A DNA stretch of 64,000 nt from Nannocystis pusilla (lineage in GTDB: Bacteria; Myxococcota_A; Polyangia; Nannocystales; Nannocystaceae). Positions within the stretch are counted from its first letter, which is position 1. Each line of letters begins with the position of its first letter. Below are positions 23,779-32,604 of this stretch, piece by piece. The stretch lies in NCBI RefSeq assembly GCF_026626665.1, contig NZ_JAPNKE010000002.1, positions 2,605,204-2,669,203 on the forward strand, read 5' to 3'. Made by a program: the position numbers and the translations under genes. A model generated the notes under the pieces. That model had not been told where the DNA came from and made no database searches. It worked only from the letters and a program-made list of their open reading frames with translations.

Positions 23779-25971
23779 GTGAACGAGCACAACTTCTTCG
23801 CCAGCGCCCCGCAAGGCCTCCTCGAGCTGCTCGCCGACGAGCTTCGCGCGCTCGGTGCGACGGCGATCCGGCTCCAGCCGGCCGGCGTGTACTTCCGCGG
23901 GCCGCTGCTCGTGGGCTACCGCGCGTGCCTGTGGTCGCGGCTGGCCGGGCGCGTGCTGCTCGAGGTCGGCGTCGGGCCGGCGCGCGACGCCGACGAGCTG
24001 TACACGACGGTGCAGCGGGTCGACTGGCGCCAGCACATGTCGGCGCGCGGGACGATGGCGGTCGACTTCACCGGCGCCAACGCGGCGATCGTCCACACCC
24101 GCTTCGGCGCGCAGCGGGTCAAGGACGCGATCGTCGACCAGTTCAACGCCAAGGCCGGGATCCGCCCCGACGTCGCGGTGCGGCGCCCGGACGTGCGGGT
24201 CAGCGTCCACCTGCGCAAGCCGGCGTCGTCTGGCATCAAGGGCATGTTCCAAGAGACATCCCACGACGAGGCCGTGATCTCGATCGACCTCGCCGGCGAG
24301 GCCCTGCACCGCCGCGGCTACCGCGAAGAGGGGGCCGAGGCGCCGATCAAGGAGAACCTGGCGGCGGGGATGCTGATGCGCGCGGGCTGGCCGGCGCTGG
24401 CGGCCGCGGGCGCGCCGCTGGTCGACCCGATGTGCGGCTCGGGCACGCTGCTGATCGAGGCCGCGCACATGGCCTGCGACCGCGCGCCGGGGCTCGGGCG
24501 CGAGTACTTCGGCCTGCTCGGCTGGCGCGGCCACCAGCCGGCGCTGTGGACCGAGCTGCTGACCGAGGCGCGCGCGCGGGCGGCGATCGGGCTCAGCAAG
24601 GTGCCGCCGATCTACGGCTACGACGGCGACGCGGCGGCGGTCAAGGCGGCGGTCGCCAACGCGGCGCGGGCCGGGCTCGGCGGGCGGATCCGCGTCGAGC
24701 GGCGCGAGCTCGCGGAGCTCGTGGCCCCGGAGACAGGTCCTTCGGGACAGGAACGAGAGGCCATCGGGCTGGTCGCCACGAACCCGCCCTACGGCGAGCG
24801 GCTCGGGGTCCGCGCCGACATGCCGGCGCTCTACGAGCTGCTCGGCGAGCGGCTGCGCGATCACTTCGGCGGGTGGAAGGCGGCGATCCTGGCGCCCGAC
24901 CTCGAGCTCGGGCACGCGATCGGGCTGCGGGCCGAGCGGCGCCACGTGCTCTACAACGGGGCCATCGCGGTCAACCTGCTGCGCTTCGACGTGCCGCGCG
25001 AGGCCCCGCCGCCGCGCAAGTACACCCGCAGCGAGGGCGGCGAGGCGCTGTTCAACCGGCTGCGGAAGAACCGCAAGCAGCTCGGCAACTGGGCCGCGCG
25101 GCACGGGCTCGAGGCCTACCGGATCTACGACTCCGACATCCCCGAGTACGCGATCGCGGTCGACCTCTACCGCGACTGGGCCATGGTCCAGGAGTACGCG
25201 GCGCCGAGCGAGATCGACCCGGTGCGGGCCGCCGCGCGCCTGCGCGAGGCGCTGCGCGTGATCCCGGACGCGCTCGAGATCCCGGCGACGCAGGTGGTGT
25301 GCAAGCGCCGCGAGCGGGCCAAGGGCGGCGGGCAGTACGGCCGCCGCGACGACGCGGGTGACATGCTCGAGGTGCGCGAGGGGCCGGGTCGGTTCCTCGT
25401 CAACCTCACCGATTACCTCGACACCGGGCTGTTCCTCGACCATCGCGACACGCGCGCGCTGGTCGGCCAGACCGCCCGCGGCAAGCGGTTCCTCAACCTG
25501 TTCGCGTACACCGCCTCGGCGTCGGTCTACGCCGGCAAGGCCGGGGCGCTGTCGACGACGTCGGTCGACCTGTCGAGCACGTACTGCGCGTGGGCCCGCC
25601 GCAACCTCGAGCTCAACGGGCTGCGTGGGCCGCAGCACCGCGTGGTCGAGGCCGAGTGCCGCGAGTTCATGGCCCGCGAGCTGCGCCGCTACGGGGCCAT
25701 CTTCCTCGACCCGCCGACGTTCTCCAACTCGAAGAAGATGGAGGGGGTGCTCGACGTGCAGCGCGACCACGTGGAGCTGATCCGCGGGGCGGTGCGCCTG
25801 CTCGAGCGCAACGGGGTGCTGATCTTCTCGACCAACTACCGCCGCTTCCGCCTCGACCAGGAGCGCCTGGCCGACCTCGACATCGAGGACCTGTCGGCGT
25901 CGACGATCCCCAAGGACTTCGCGCGCAGCCCGAAGATCCACAAGTGCTTCCGGATCACGCCCCGGCGCTGA
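23779..25971 (+). CDS. rlmKL: Bifunctional 23S rRNA m2G2445/m7G2069 methyltransferase
   Basis: 730 residues, close to E. coli RlmKL (702). The N-terminal THUMP-type RNA-binding region is followed by the first methyltransferase domain with MCGSGTLLIEAA (SAM site) and the catalytic TNPPYGERL; the second, RlmK-like domain has FLNLFAYTASASVYAGKAGA and DPPTFSNSK. Both domains are complete. It modifies helix 74 of the large ribosomal RNA. Start is GTG 23779, giving NEHNFFASAPQGLLELLADE as in relatives. Two 14-bp-type pairs are present (24243/24257 and 24731/24745), the second encoding an added GPSGQERE loop between NPPY-type motifs. Confidence 0.93.
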   Translation: MNEHNFFASAPQGLLELLADELRALGATAIRLQPAGVYFRGPLLVGYRACLWSRLAGRVLLEVGVGPARDADELYTTVQRVDWRQHMSARGTMAVDFTGANAAIVHTRFGAQRVKDAIVDQFNAKAGIRPDVAVRRPDVRVSVHLRKPASSGIKGMFQETSHDEAVISIDLAGEALHRRGYREEGAEAPIKENLAAGMLMRAGWPALAAAGAPLVDPMCGSGTLLIEAAHMACDRAPGLGREYFGLLGWRGHQPALWTELLTEARARAAIGLSKVPPIYGYDGDAAAVKAAVANAARAGLGGRIRVERRELAELVAPETGPSGQEREAIGLVATNPPYGERLGVRADMPALYELLGERLRDHFGGWKAAILAPDLELGHAIGLRAERRHVLYNGAIAVNLLRFDVPREAPPPRKYTRSEGGEALFNRLRKNRKQLGNWAARHGLEAYRIYDSDIPEYAIAVDLYRDWAMVQEYAAPSEIDPVRAAARLREALRVIPDALEIPATQVVCKRRERAKGGGQYGRRDDAGDMLEVREGPGRFLVNLTDYLDTGLFLDHRDTRALVGQTARGKRFLNLFAYTASASVYAGKAGALSTTSVDLSSTYCAWARRNLELNGLRGPQHRVVEAECREFMARELRRYGAIFLDPPTFSNSKKMEGVLDVQRDHVELIRGAVRLLERNGVLIFSTNYRRFRLDQERLADLDIEDLSASTIPKDFARSPKIHKCFRITPRR

Positions 25972-26148
25972 GCGACGGCCGACCGCGAGCGGCACCTGTC
26001 CTTTCGGAGAGCTCCCCCGCGCGCCGCGAGCGTGCGTGACGTCGGCGGGACCGCGAGGCGAGGTCGCGGCGCGGCCTGGCGTGAAGGTTGTCACGCGCGA
26101 GGGCAGCCACGCTTGGCACGCGCGCGCGGCTGTGCCATAGGCCGCGCC

Positions 26149-27150
26149 ATGCACGTGCGGAGCTTCGTGGCGTTCCTGTCGTTGTTGCCGGCCTGCGGCG
26201 GCGATCCGGCCGACACCGGGTTGACGGTCGGCATGTCGGCGAGCGGGGCGACGTCGGCGAGCACGAGCACGAGCACGAGCACGGGCGAGGAAACGACCGC
26301 GAGCGACGAGACGGACGGGCCGACGACCACCGGCGCGCCGACCACCGGCGCGACGACAGGGCCGACGTCCGAGGTGACGTCGACCTCGACGGGACCTGGT
26401 CCTTCGGACATGTGCGGCAACGGCATCGTCGAGGGCGAGGAAGAGTGCGACCTCGGGGCCGCCAACGCCGACGACGCCGCCTGCACCGCGGGCTGCGAGC
26501 TGGCGGCCTGCGGCGACGGGCTGGTGCGCGACGACGTCGAGCAGTGCGACGACGGCAACCTCGCGCCGGGCGACGGCTGCGACCCCGCGTGTCAGTTCGA
26601 GAGCCAGGGCGAGGACACCGAGGTGGTGCTCGAAGACCTGGCGTTGACGATCCCGAGCGACCTCTATGACGGCAGCCAGAGCTCGATGGTGTGCGTCGAC
26701 CTGGCGATCGCCGAGGTGGGGGTGGTCCACGACGTGCGGATGAAGATCGGGGCCGACCACCCGCACGTCGGCGACCTGGTGTTCAAGCTGTGGAGCCCGA
26801 AGGGCACGGTGCTGACGCTCCTGAGCCTGCCCGGCGGCGCGGAGGCGGCCGACGACGGGATGTCCGACAGCACCGAGAACTCGGACATCGATCCGGTGTG
26901 GCCGGTTGCGTTCCGCGACGGTGGCACCGACGCCGAGCTGATGGGGCACACGATCGGCATCGACCAGGCGGTGTGCCGCGACGACGGGGTCTGCGAGTAC
27001 GCGCCGAGCCCCGGCGCCGGGCCCGGCGAGGACTTCGGCGACTTCGTCGGCGAGCCGTCCGAGGGCACGTGGCGCTTCTGCGCCGGCGACTCGGCGTTCG
27101 CCGACAAGGGCACCCTCGAGTCGGTGACGCTGACGGTGGTCGTCGGCTGA
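26149..27150 (+). CDS. Lipoprotein with Cys-rich repeats and proprotein-convertase P-domain
   Basis: 333 residues. Signal FVAFLSLLPAC (lipobox), then a Ser/Thr spacer with TSTSTSTST and TTGAPTTGATTG, then two Myxococcus-type Cys-rich repeats (CGNGIVEGEEECDLG and CGDGLVRDDVEQCDDGN), then a C-terminal domain of about 165 residues that matches the P-domain of proprotein convertases (LTIPSDLYDG, HPHVGDLVFKLWSP, EPSEGTWRFCAGDSA). P-domains in bacteria accompany secreted proteases and help folding or binding; no protease domain is present here. ATG 26149 is chosen because it opens the signal peptide. One 14-bp-type pair lies at 26398-26415. Confidence 0.87.
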   Translation: MHVRSFVAFLSLLPACGGDPADTGLTVGMSASGATSASTSTSTSTGEETTASDETDGPTTTGAPTTGATTGPTSEVTSTSTGPGPSDMCGNGIVEGEEECDLGAANADDAACTAGCELAACGDGLVRDDVEQCDDGNLAPGDGCDPACQFESQGEDTEVVLEDLALTIPSDLYDGSQSSMVCVDLAIAEVGVVHDVRMKIGADHPHVGDLVFKLWSPKGTVLTLLSLPGGAEAADDGMSDSTENSDIDPVWPVAFRDGGTDAELMGHTIGIDQAVCRDDGVCEYAPSPGAGPGEDFGDFVGEPSEGTWRFCAGDSAFADKGTLESVTLTVVVG

Positions 27151-27242
27151 GCGCGGCGATCCACGCGCGGGTGTCCCCGCGGGCGACGTGAACGCCGTCG
27201 GGCGGCGGTGCCGAGGCGCTGGCGATCTGGCATCGTGGAGGC

Positions 27243-28505
27243 GTGCGCAGCCGCTGGACGATCCCGCCCGCCGCCGTGGCGATCCATCTGTGTGTCGGCT
27301 CGGTCTACGCCTGGAGCGTCTTCAATAAACCGATCGAGGCGCTGCACCCGACGTGGCCGAAGGGGGCGGCGGCGTACACGTTCTCGATCGCCATCGCGCT
27401 GCTCGGGCTGTCGGCGGCGTTCGGCGGGACCTGGCTCGAGAGACATGGCCCGAAGCGCGCGGCGACGCTGGCGGCCTGCCTGTTCGCCGGCGGCCTGGCG
27501 CTCGGCGGGCTCGGGGTGTGGCTCGGCTGGTTGTGGCTGCTGTTCGTCGGCTACGGGGTGGTGGGCGGCGCGGGGCTGGGGCTGGCGTACGTGTCGCCCG
27601 TCAGCGCGCTGGTGAAGTGGTTCCCCGACCGGCGCGGGCTGGCGACCGGGATGGCGGTGCTCGGCTTCGGCGGCGGGGCGCTGATCGCCGCGCCCGTGAA
27701 GGAGCGGCTGATCCAGGCGGTCGGGGTGGCGTCGACGCTGTGGATCCTCGCGGCCGTGTACTTCTTCGTGATGATGGGCGCGGCGCGGTCGCTGGCTCGC
27801 CCGCCCGACGGCTGGCGCCCGGAGGGATATGTCCCGAAGGCCATCCAGCTGGCCGGCGAGCCGGAGCTGACGATGCCGATGGCGGTGCGCACGCGCCAGT
27901 TCTGGCTGCTGTGGGGCATGCTGTTCATCAACATCAGCGCCGGCATCTCGATCCTGGCCCAGGCGTCGCCGATGATGCAGGACATGTTCCAAAGGACACC
28001 CGAGCAGGCGGCCGCGATGGTGTCGGTGATCGCCGGCTTCAACGCGTTCGGCCGCATCTTCTGGGCGTCGCTGTCGGACCGGATCGGCCGGCGCGCGGTG
28101 TTCTCGATCTTCTTCGCGGTCCAGGCGGCGCTGTTCGTGACGATCCCACAGCTGGCCGCCGGCGGGCAGTGGCAGCTGTTCCAGCTCGCGGTGGTGGTGA
28201 TCTTCACGATGTACGGCGGCGGCTTCGCCACTATCCCGGCGTTTTTGGCCGACATGTTCGGCGCCCGTAACGTCGGCGCGGTCCACGGGGTGATCCTGAC
28301 CGCCTGGAGCGCCGCGGGCGTGGCCGGGCCGATCCTCATCACGTCGATCCGCGAGGCCCGGCTGGGGGCGTTGCCGCCGGGCGGCTCGCGGGTCGAGCTG
28401 TACGCGTCGACGCTGCAGATCATGGCGGTGGCGCTGCTGGTCGGCCTGGCGCTGACTCTGGCGGTGCGGCCGCTGACGCCCGCGAGCGCGCGGGCGCGTG
28501 GGTGA
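27243..28505 (+). CDS. MFS transporter, oxalate/formate-antiporter (OFA) type
   Basis: 420 residues with about twelve membrane helices. The opening (CVGSVYAWSVFNKPIE) and GAGLGLAYVSPVSALVKWFPDRRGLATGMAV are hallmarks of the OFA family of the major facilitator superfamily; the central WGMLFINISAGISILAQASPMM and FGRIFWASLSDRIGRR also fit. Family members exchange organic anions such as oxalate and formate, but many are uncharacterised and the substrate cannot be set. Start is GTG 27243. Three 14-bp-type pairs fall in loops (near 27445, 27830, 27984), one encoding DMFQRTPEQ with CAA and ACA codons that are rare in this window. Confidence 0.88.
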   Translation: MRSRWTIPPAAVAIHLCVGSVYAWSVFNKPIEALHPTWPKGAAAYTFSIAIALLGLSAAFGGTWLERHGPKRAATLAACLFAGGLALGGLGVWLGWLWLLFVGYGVVGGAGLGLAYVSPVSALVKWFPDRRGLATGMAVLGFGGGALIAAPVKERLIQAVGVASTLWILAAVYFFVMMGAARSLARPPDGWRPEGYVPKAIQLAGEPELTMPMAVRTRQFWLLWGMLFINISAGISILAQASPMMQDMFQRTPEQAAAMVSVIAGFNAFGRIFWASLSDRIGRRAVFSIFFAVQAALFVTIPQLAAGGQWQLFQLAVVVIFTMYGGGFATIPAFLADMFGARNVGAVHGVILTAWSAAGVAGPILITSIREARLGALPPGGSRVELYASTLQIMAVALLVGLALTLAVRPLTPASARARG

Positions 28506-28658
28506 GGGCCTGCGACTCGAACGCTGCAGCGCGGAGCAATCCTCGCCGGAGGACAGCGTCGCCGACGAGAACGGCGGCGCGAGGTGCGTCTGGCCTCGAG
28601 GACAGGTCGAGACGGGCGGCGGACTTGCGCGGGGCGGCGCGGCGTGCGAAGTGGGTGT

Positions 28659-29357
28659 ATGCACGCGTCTGGACTTCGGACCTCGGCGATGGCGCTGATG
28701 CTGGCGAGCTGCGGCGGCGACGGCAAGACGACGGCCTCGGGCAGCACGACCGGCACGAGCACGACGACCGGCGCGAGCACGACGACCGGCACGAGCACGA
28801 CCGGTACGAGCACGACGACCGGTGCGAGCCCGACCACCGGCGAGGCCAGCACGACCACGGAGACGACCACGACCGGGGCGACGACGGAGGTCACGACCGG
28901 GGCGAGCACCACGACCGGGTCGACCACGGCGGTCTTCAGCACCGGGCCCGACGAGGTTCCCGGCGAGACCGTCGGCGAGCTCGGCTGCTGCCTGCCGCGG
29001 ACGCGACCGGCCTGCGTCGACGCGGCCTGCTGCGGCGGCGGCAAGTGGTCGTGCGACGAGTGCGACGCGCCGGGTGAAGTGTGCCCGCCGGCGTGCTGCG
29101 ATCCGGCCGCCAAGCCGCCGTGCTTCGAGGGCGCGAGCTGCTGCGAGGACGGGGGGTGGGCCTGCAACGACGACGGCGGGCAGTCGACGTGCGCGGCGCC
29201 GGGCGAGCTGTGTCGGAGCGAGGCGTGCTGCGAGCCCGAAACCGAGCCGGACCCGCCCTGCATCGAGGGCGCGAGCTGCTGCGAGGGCGGGGTGTGGGCG
29301 TGCAACGACGACCTGGGCCGGCCGGTGTGCCCGGAGCTCGCGCCGCTGTGCGAATGA
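28659..29357 (+). CDS. Lipoprotein with Thr/Gly spacer and three Cys-rich repeats
   Basis: 232 residues. Signal from ATG 28659 (HASGLRTSAMALMLASC) with lipobox; ATG 28689 is an alternative. A spacer of about 75 residues is almost only Thr, Ser, Gly and Ala (STTTGTSTTTGASTTTG). The C-terminal half has three repeats of about 35 residues, each with CC...C...CC...W.C spacing: CCLPRTRPACVDAACC, CCDPAAKPPCFEGASCC and CCEPETEPDPPCIEGASCC. The repeats look like small disulfide knots; no known domain name comes to mind. Probably a surface display or binding protein. It converges on the radical SAM gene with a hairpin between. Confidence 0.8.
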   Translation: MHASGLRTSAMALMLASCGGDGKTTASGSTTGTSTTTGASTTTGTSTTGTSTTTGASPTTGEASTTTETTTTGATTEVTTGASTTTGSTTAVFSTGPDEVPGETVGELGCCLPRTRPACVDAACCGGGKWSCDECDAPGEVCPPACCDPAAKPPCFEGASCCEDGGWACNDDGGQSTCAAPGELCRSEACCEPETEPDPPCIEGASCCEGGVWACNDDLGRPVCPELAPLCE

Positions 29358-29392
29358 AGCACGGAGCGACGCGCGTGCCGGACATGACCTGA

Positions 29393-29418
29393 CGGACATG
29401 CCCGTTCAGGCATGTCCG
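29393..29418. terminator. Hairpin between convergent genes
   Basis: Perfect 10-bp stem CGGACATGCC / GGCATGTCCG with a 6-base loop, made of 14-bp-family units, between the stops at 29357 and 29435. No T-run is seen on either side, so termination is inferred from position and stability. Confidence 0.6.
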
Positions 29419-29434
29419 AAGGAGCACTCGCGCC

Positions 29435-30910
29435 TCACGGCGCCGGCTGGACGAAGTGGTCGCGGCTGCGGACGGTGGTCCAGCGGTCGAAGATCGCCAG
29501 GGTCTCGGCGTCGGCCTCGGCCAGCTTCTCGAACAGGTAGTCCTGGATGCCCTTGTGGACGGCGCAGACGTTGCTCTCGCGCATGCGGCCGAAGATCGAG
29601 CCCTGGCTCTTGTGGTTGAAGCTGGGGATCGTGCCGCAGTAGGGCTGGTAGGTGCAGTGGACGCAGTCGGGCTGGCCGTCGAGGTTGGAGGCGATGGTCA
29701 TCGCCCGCACCGTCTCGTGGCCGACCAACTCGCGGAAGCTGCTGGTGCGCACGTCGCCGAGGTGGAACGTGTCGTCGCCCATCTCGTGCAGCATGCGGCC
29801 CTCGTCGCAGGTGAACACCTGGCCGTCGTAGTTGTAGGCCAGCGCGCCGATGCCCGCGCCGGAGGGGCTGCGCAGGTCGAGGAAGTTGGGGTCCTCGCCG
29901 CGCAGGATCTTGGTGAGGAAGATGCTGGCGTAGCGCTCGAGGATCTGCACGCCCTGCTTGTTGAGCTCGATCATGTAGTCGACCGCGCGGCGGTAGTACT
30001 GCATGTAGTCGCCGCGCGGGTACTCGAGGCGCTGGCGGGTGCGGTCGGCGAAGCCGAACGGGTCGATGGCGCGCAGGAACAGCGCCTTGCAGCCGAGGCC
30101 GACGTAGGTGTCGACGACCTCCTTCCACAGCGGCAAGGTCTCGCGCGTGGTCGTGAGCAGCGCCTCGACGTGGTAGAGCGTCGGGTCGAGGCCGGCGGCG
30201 GCGTAGGCCTCGTTGACCCGCTTGATCCAGCGGACCGCGCGCTGGTGGGCGTCCTGGGTCGGCAGCTTGCGCTGGGCGTTGTGCAGCTTCTCCGGCCCGT
30301 CGATGCTGGTGCACAGCTGCACGCGGTGCGCGATCAGGTACTCGAGCTTGGCGTCGTCGAGCAGGGCGAAGTTCGAGACCATCGTGAACTGCAGCCGTTT
30401 GCCGTGGGCGCGGTTCTGGTCGACCGCGTACTCGATGGCGTGCTTGACGACGTCGAAGTTGACGAGCGGCTCGCCGCCCTGGAACTCGATGGTGACGAAC
30501 GGGCTCGGACTGCGGAACACCAGGTCGATCGCGCGCTCGGCGGTCTCACGGGTCATGTCCGTGTGGACCTGGTCCATGTTGGCCCGCGAGGCGTGGCAGT
30601 AGACGCAGGTCTCGTTGCAGCGCAGGGTGACGACGAGGATGTGCAGGTTGGGACCGCCGGCCAGGAAGCTCTTGCGGGCCCGGATCCGCTCGGCCGCGGC
30701 GCGCACGTCGTAGTGGGCGCGCAGGAAGTTGCCGGCCTTGAGGCGGGCGTGGAGGTCGCTGTCCTCGGGGACATGTCCCTCGACGAACTGGGCGAACTCG
30801 GGGGCGGTCAGCAGCAGCCAGTTGCCCTCGAGGTTGGTGACGAGGACGCGGTCGCCGACGGCGCGCCAGCGGAAGTAGGCCTGGGTGCCGGCGCGCGGGC
30901 GCAGCTGCAC
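29435..30910 (-). CDS. Radical SAM maturase, HxsB-like
   Basis: 491 residues. The radical SAM cluster site is C98-x3-C102-x2-C105 (LRCNETCVYC). The opening AYFRWRAVGDRVLVTN, the block RKSFLAGGPNLHILVVTLRCN and the C-terminal TCDEGRMLHEMGDDTF, DCVHCTYQPYCG and GSIFGRMRESNVC match what I recall of HxsB, the maturase of His-Xaa-Ser systems; the last Cys set would bind auxiliary clusters. It is the third gene of a unit with two HxsD-like genes. HxsC and the repeat-rich HxsA substrate are not seen nearby, so the substrate may be encoded elsewhere or be one of the partners. Start is GTG 30910. A 14-bp-type pair lies at about 30758-30775. Confidence 0.78.
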   Translation of the reverse strand: MQLRPRAGTQAYFRWRAVGDRVLVTNLEGNWLLLTAPEFAQFVEGHVPEDSDLHARLKAGNFLRAHYDVRAAAERIRARKSFLAGGPNLHILVVTLRCNETCVYCHASRANMDQVHTDMTRETAERAIDLVFRSPSPFVTIEFQGGEPLVNFDVVKHAIEYAVDQNRAHGKRLQFTMVSNFALLDDAKLEYLIAHRVQLCTSIDGPEKLHNAQRKLPTQDAHQRAVRWIKRVNEAYAAAGLDPTLYHVEALLTTTRETLPLWKEVVDTYVGLGCKALFLRAIDPFGFADRTRQRLEYPRGDYMQYYRRAVDYMIELNKQGVQILERYASIFLTKILRGEDPNFLDLRSPSGAGIGALAYNYDGQVFTCDEGRMLHEMGDDTFHLGDVRTSSFRELVGHETVRAMTIASNLDGQPDCVHCTYQPYCGTIPSFNHKSQGSIFGRMRESNVCAVHKGIQDYLFEKLAEADAETLAIFDRWTTVRSRDHFVQPAP

Positions 30911-30938
30911 GAGGGAGGAGCTGGCTGAAGAGACAGGT

Positions 30939-31166
30939 TCACTTGGCGCCTCCGCGCTGGACGGTGAGGCCGAGGGCGTGGTTGCCGAGCTCGCCGCGCA
31001 GGCGCCGGGCGAGGTCGGGGTTCTCCGGGCGCATGCGCACGACCCAGTGGTCGTCGGTCTGCTCGAGGTCGAAGGCGGCGAAGCGGGCGAACGCCTTGAC
31101 GGCCTGGTCGACGGCCTCGCCGCTGTAGAGCTGGCGGGAGAAGCGGAGCTCGTGGACGTCGGTCAC
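30939..31166 (-). CDS. Small HxsD-like protein
   Basis: 75 residues. Start GTG 31166 overlaps the TGA of the upstream gene (GTGA). Sequence ELRFSRQLYSGEAVDQAVKAF, HWVVRM and GELGNHALGL has the same plan as the upstream HxsD-like protein in short form: Tyr-centred beta strand, helix, strand, and a C-terminal NxxL helix. It could be a docking or peptide-recognition subunit for the radical SAM enzyme 28 bp downstream, by analogy with RRE-type partners, or even the modified substrate. No His-Xaa-Ser repeats. The family link is my judgement from pattern, not a search. Confidence 0.6.
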   Translation of the reverse strand: MTDVHELRFSRQLYSGEAVDQAVKAFARFAAFDLEQTDDHWVVRMRPENPDLARRLRGELGNHALGLTVQRGGAK

Positions 31167-31645
31167 GGCGCGCCCTCGCTCTCGGGCTTGGGCGACTTGC
31201 GGCCGTGCTTCTCCTCCCACGACATGGCGATCCCGAGCGGGTCGTCGAAGCCCTGGTCGCTGAAGTCGAACTTGGCGAGGTCGTCGAGGCTCGGCTGGCC
31301 CATGGCGCCGGCCAGCGCCTGCATGGTGGCGGTCTCGACGAGGACGCGGTTGTCCTGGGCGATCTGGTGGCGGAAGGCGCAGGACAAGAGCTCGTTGGCG
31401 AACTCGCCGATCAGCGCGCGCAGGGCCTCGGGCGCGGCCGCGTCGGTCTTGGCGGTCAGGACGACGCGCACGCGCGCGGGCTCGGGCCTGTCCAAAAAGA
31501 CATAACAGCGATCGATGAAGACGTAGGCGGCGCCGTAGATCGCGGGGAGCGGGTAGAGCTCCTCGTCGACGAGGAAGTGGACGGCGGCGGCCTGCTCGTC
31601 GGCGACGACGAGCCCGGCAGGGGCGCCTTCGATGGACGTGGTCAT
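31163..31645 (-). CDS. HxsD-like protein
   Basis: 160 residues from ATG 31645 (an upstream GTG at 31681 is in frame). The central part, LYPLPAIYGAAYVFIDRCYVF, VRVVLTAKTD and LIGEFANELLSCAFRHQIAQ, followed by NRVLVETATMQAL, fits the HxsD family of His-Xaa-Ser systems (IYxxxAIxxAxYxxxDR and EFxNELLDxxLR blocks). The C-terminal tail of about 45 charged residues is extra. First gene of the three-gene unit, coupled to the 75-residue gene. A 14-bp-type pair (CCTG 31488, CATA 31502) encodes DRCYVFLDRPEP. The 300 bp upstream, to 31945, hold nothing I recognise. Confidence 0.68.
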   Translation of the reverse strand: MTTSIEGAPAGLVVADEQAAAVHFLVDEELYPLPAIYGAAYVFIDRCYVFLDRPEPARVRVVLTAKTDAAAPEALRALIGEFANELLSCAFRHQIAQDNRVLVETATMQALAGAMGQPSLDDLAKFDFSDQGFDDPLGIAMSWEEKHGRKSPKPESEGAP

Positions 31646-31945
31646 GACGCCGGGCACGATATCACGCGGCCGCGCGGTCACGAGCGCGGCCGCGAGAGTT
31701 GAGACACGGGGCTGACGGCGAGATCGCGGCGACCTCCGCGCTGACCTCGGCGCGAGCTCCCGACGAGGAGACGGGCCGAGGCGCTGCGTCGACGGGCGAG
31801 CGCGAGGCGACGAGGGCGGGTCTGAGTCTGGCGCGCTGCGCCGATGCGGGCGCGTGGGCCCGCGAGGCGAGGGCGAGGCGACCCGATGGCGTGGGCGAGC
31901 GCTGCGTCGACGCGGCGAACGGGGCCGGGACGGGCCGGTTCGCGG

Positions 31946-32557
31946 CTACGTGTGGGCGCCGGCGACGCCGGCCTCGACGCCGGGGCCGAGGCGGCGGGCC
32001 GCTTCGAAGGCGCCGCGCACGACCGGGGCGTAGCGGACGACGTCGTAGGCGACGCGGCGGATGCGGTCGGCGACGAGGTTGTTGACGAGGTTGCCGGCGG
32101 CGTCGAAGTCGACGGTCCGCGCGGCCACGTGGTACGGGAGGGTGAAGCCGTGGCACCAGGCGAAGCTGGTCTTCACCGCGGTGATCGACATGTCGCCGCC
32201 GCCGCCGCCGGTGACCGCGAGGACGCCCGCGAACTTGCCGGCCAGCTCCTCGTAGAGGAAGTCGAACCAGTTCTTCAGGCAGCCCGACATGTTGCCGTGG
32301 TACTCGGGCGTGCAGATGACGAAGCCGTCGGCCCACGCGGCGTGGCGACGGATCGTCTGCACCCCCGGCAGGTCGTCCTGGCTGCGGTCGCCGTAGACCA
32401 TGACGGGGAGGGCGAGCTCGTGGAGCGGGACGACCTCGACGGTGGCACCGGCGGCCGCGACGGTCTCGGCGGCGATGCCGACGACGGCGCCGACGCGGCT
32501 CTCGAGCCGGCTGGAGCCGCTTACGATCGTGATCTTGGCGCTGCTGCCCGCGGACAC
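31946..32557 (-). CDS. NADPH-dependent FMN reductase family protein
   Basis: 203 residues. Flavodoxin-like fold: SGSSRLESRVGAV binds the FMN phosphate (GSxRxxS), and CTPEYHGNMSGCLKNWFDFL is the family's PEYxxxxxxxLKNxxD block that packs on the flavin; GKFAGVLAVTGGGGG follows. Members reduce quinones, azo dyes or chromate or supply reduced flavin. Start GTG 32557. It is divergent from dprE1, with 47 bp between the two starts, so they may share control, but no common pathway is evident. Confidence 0.88.
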   Translation of the reverse strand: MSAGSSAKITIVSGSSRLESRVGAVVGIAAETVAAAGATVEVVPLHELALPVMVYGDRSQDDLPGVQTIRRHAAWADGFVICTPEYHGNMSGCLKNWFDFLYEELAGKFAGVLAVTGGGGGDMSITAVKTSFAWCHGFTLPYHVAARTVDFDAAGNLVNNLVADRIRRVAYDVVRYAPVVRGAFEAARRLGPGVEAGVAGAHT

Positions 32558-32604
32558 GGCGCGAGCATAGCGGACCGGCGAACGCTGCTCTACACTGCGA
32601 GCGC

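Noticed and set aside
31646..31945. HxsA-like substrate gene upstream of the HxsD-like gene
   Set aside because: I looked for His-x-Ser repeats and a small gene in all frames and saw none.
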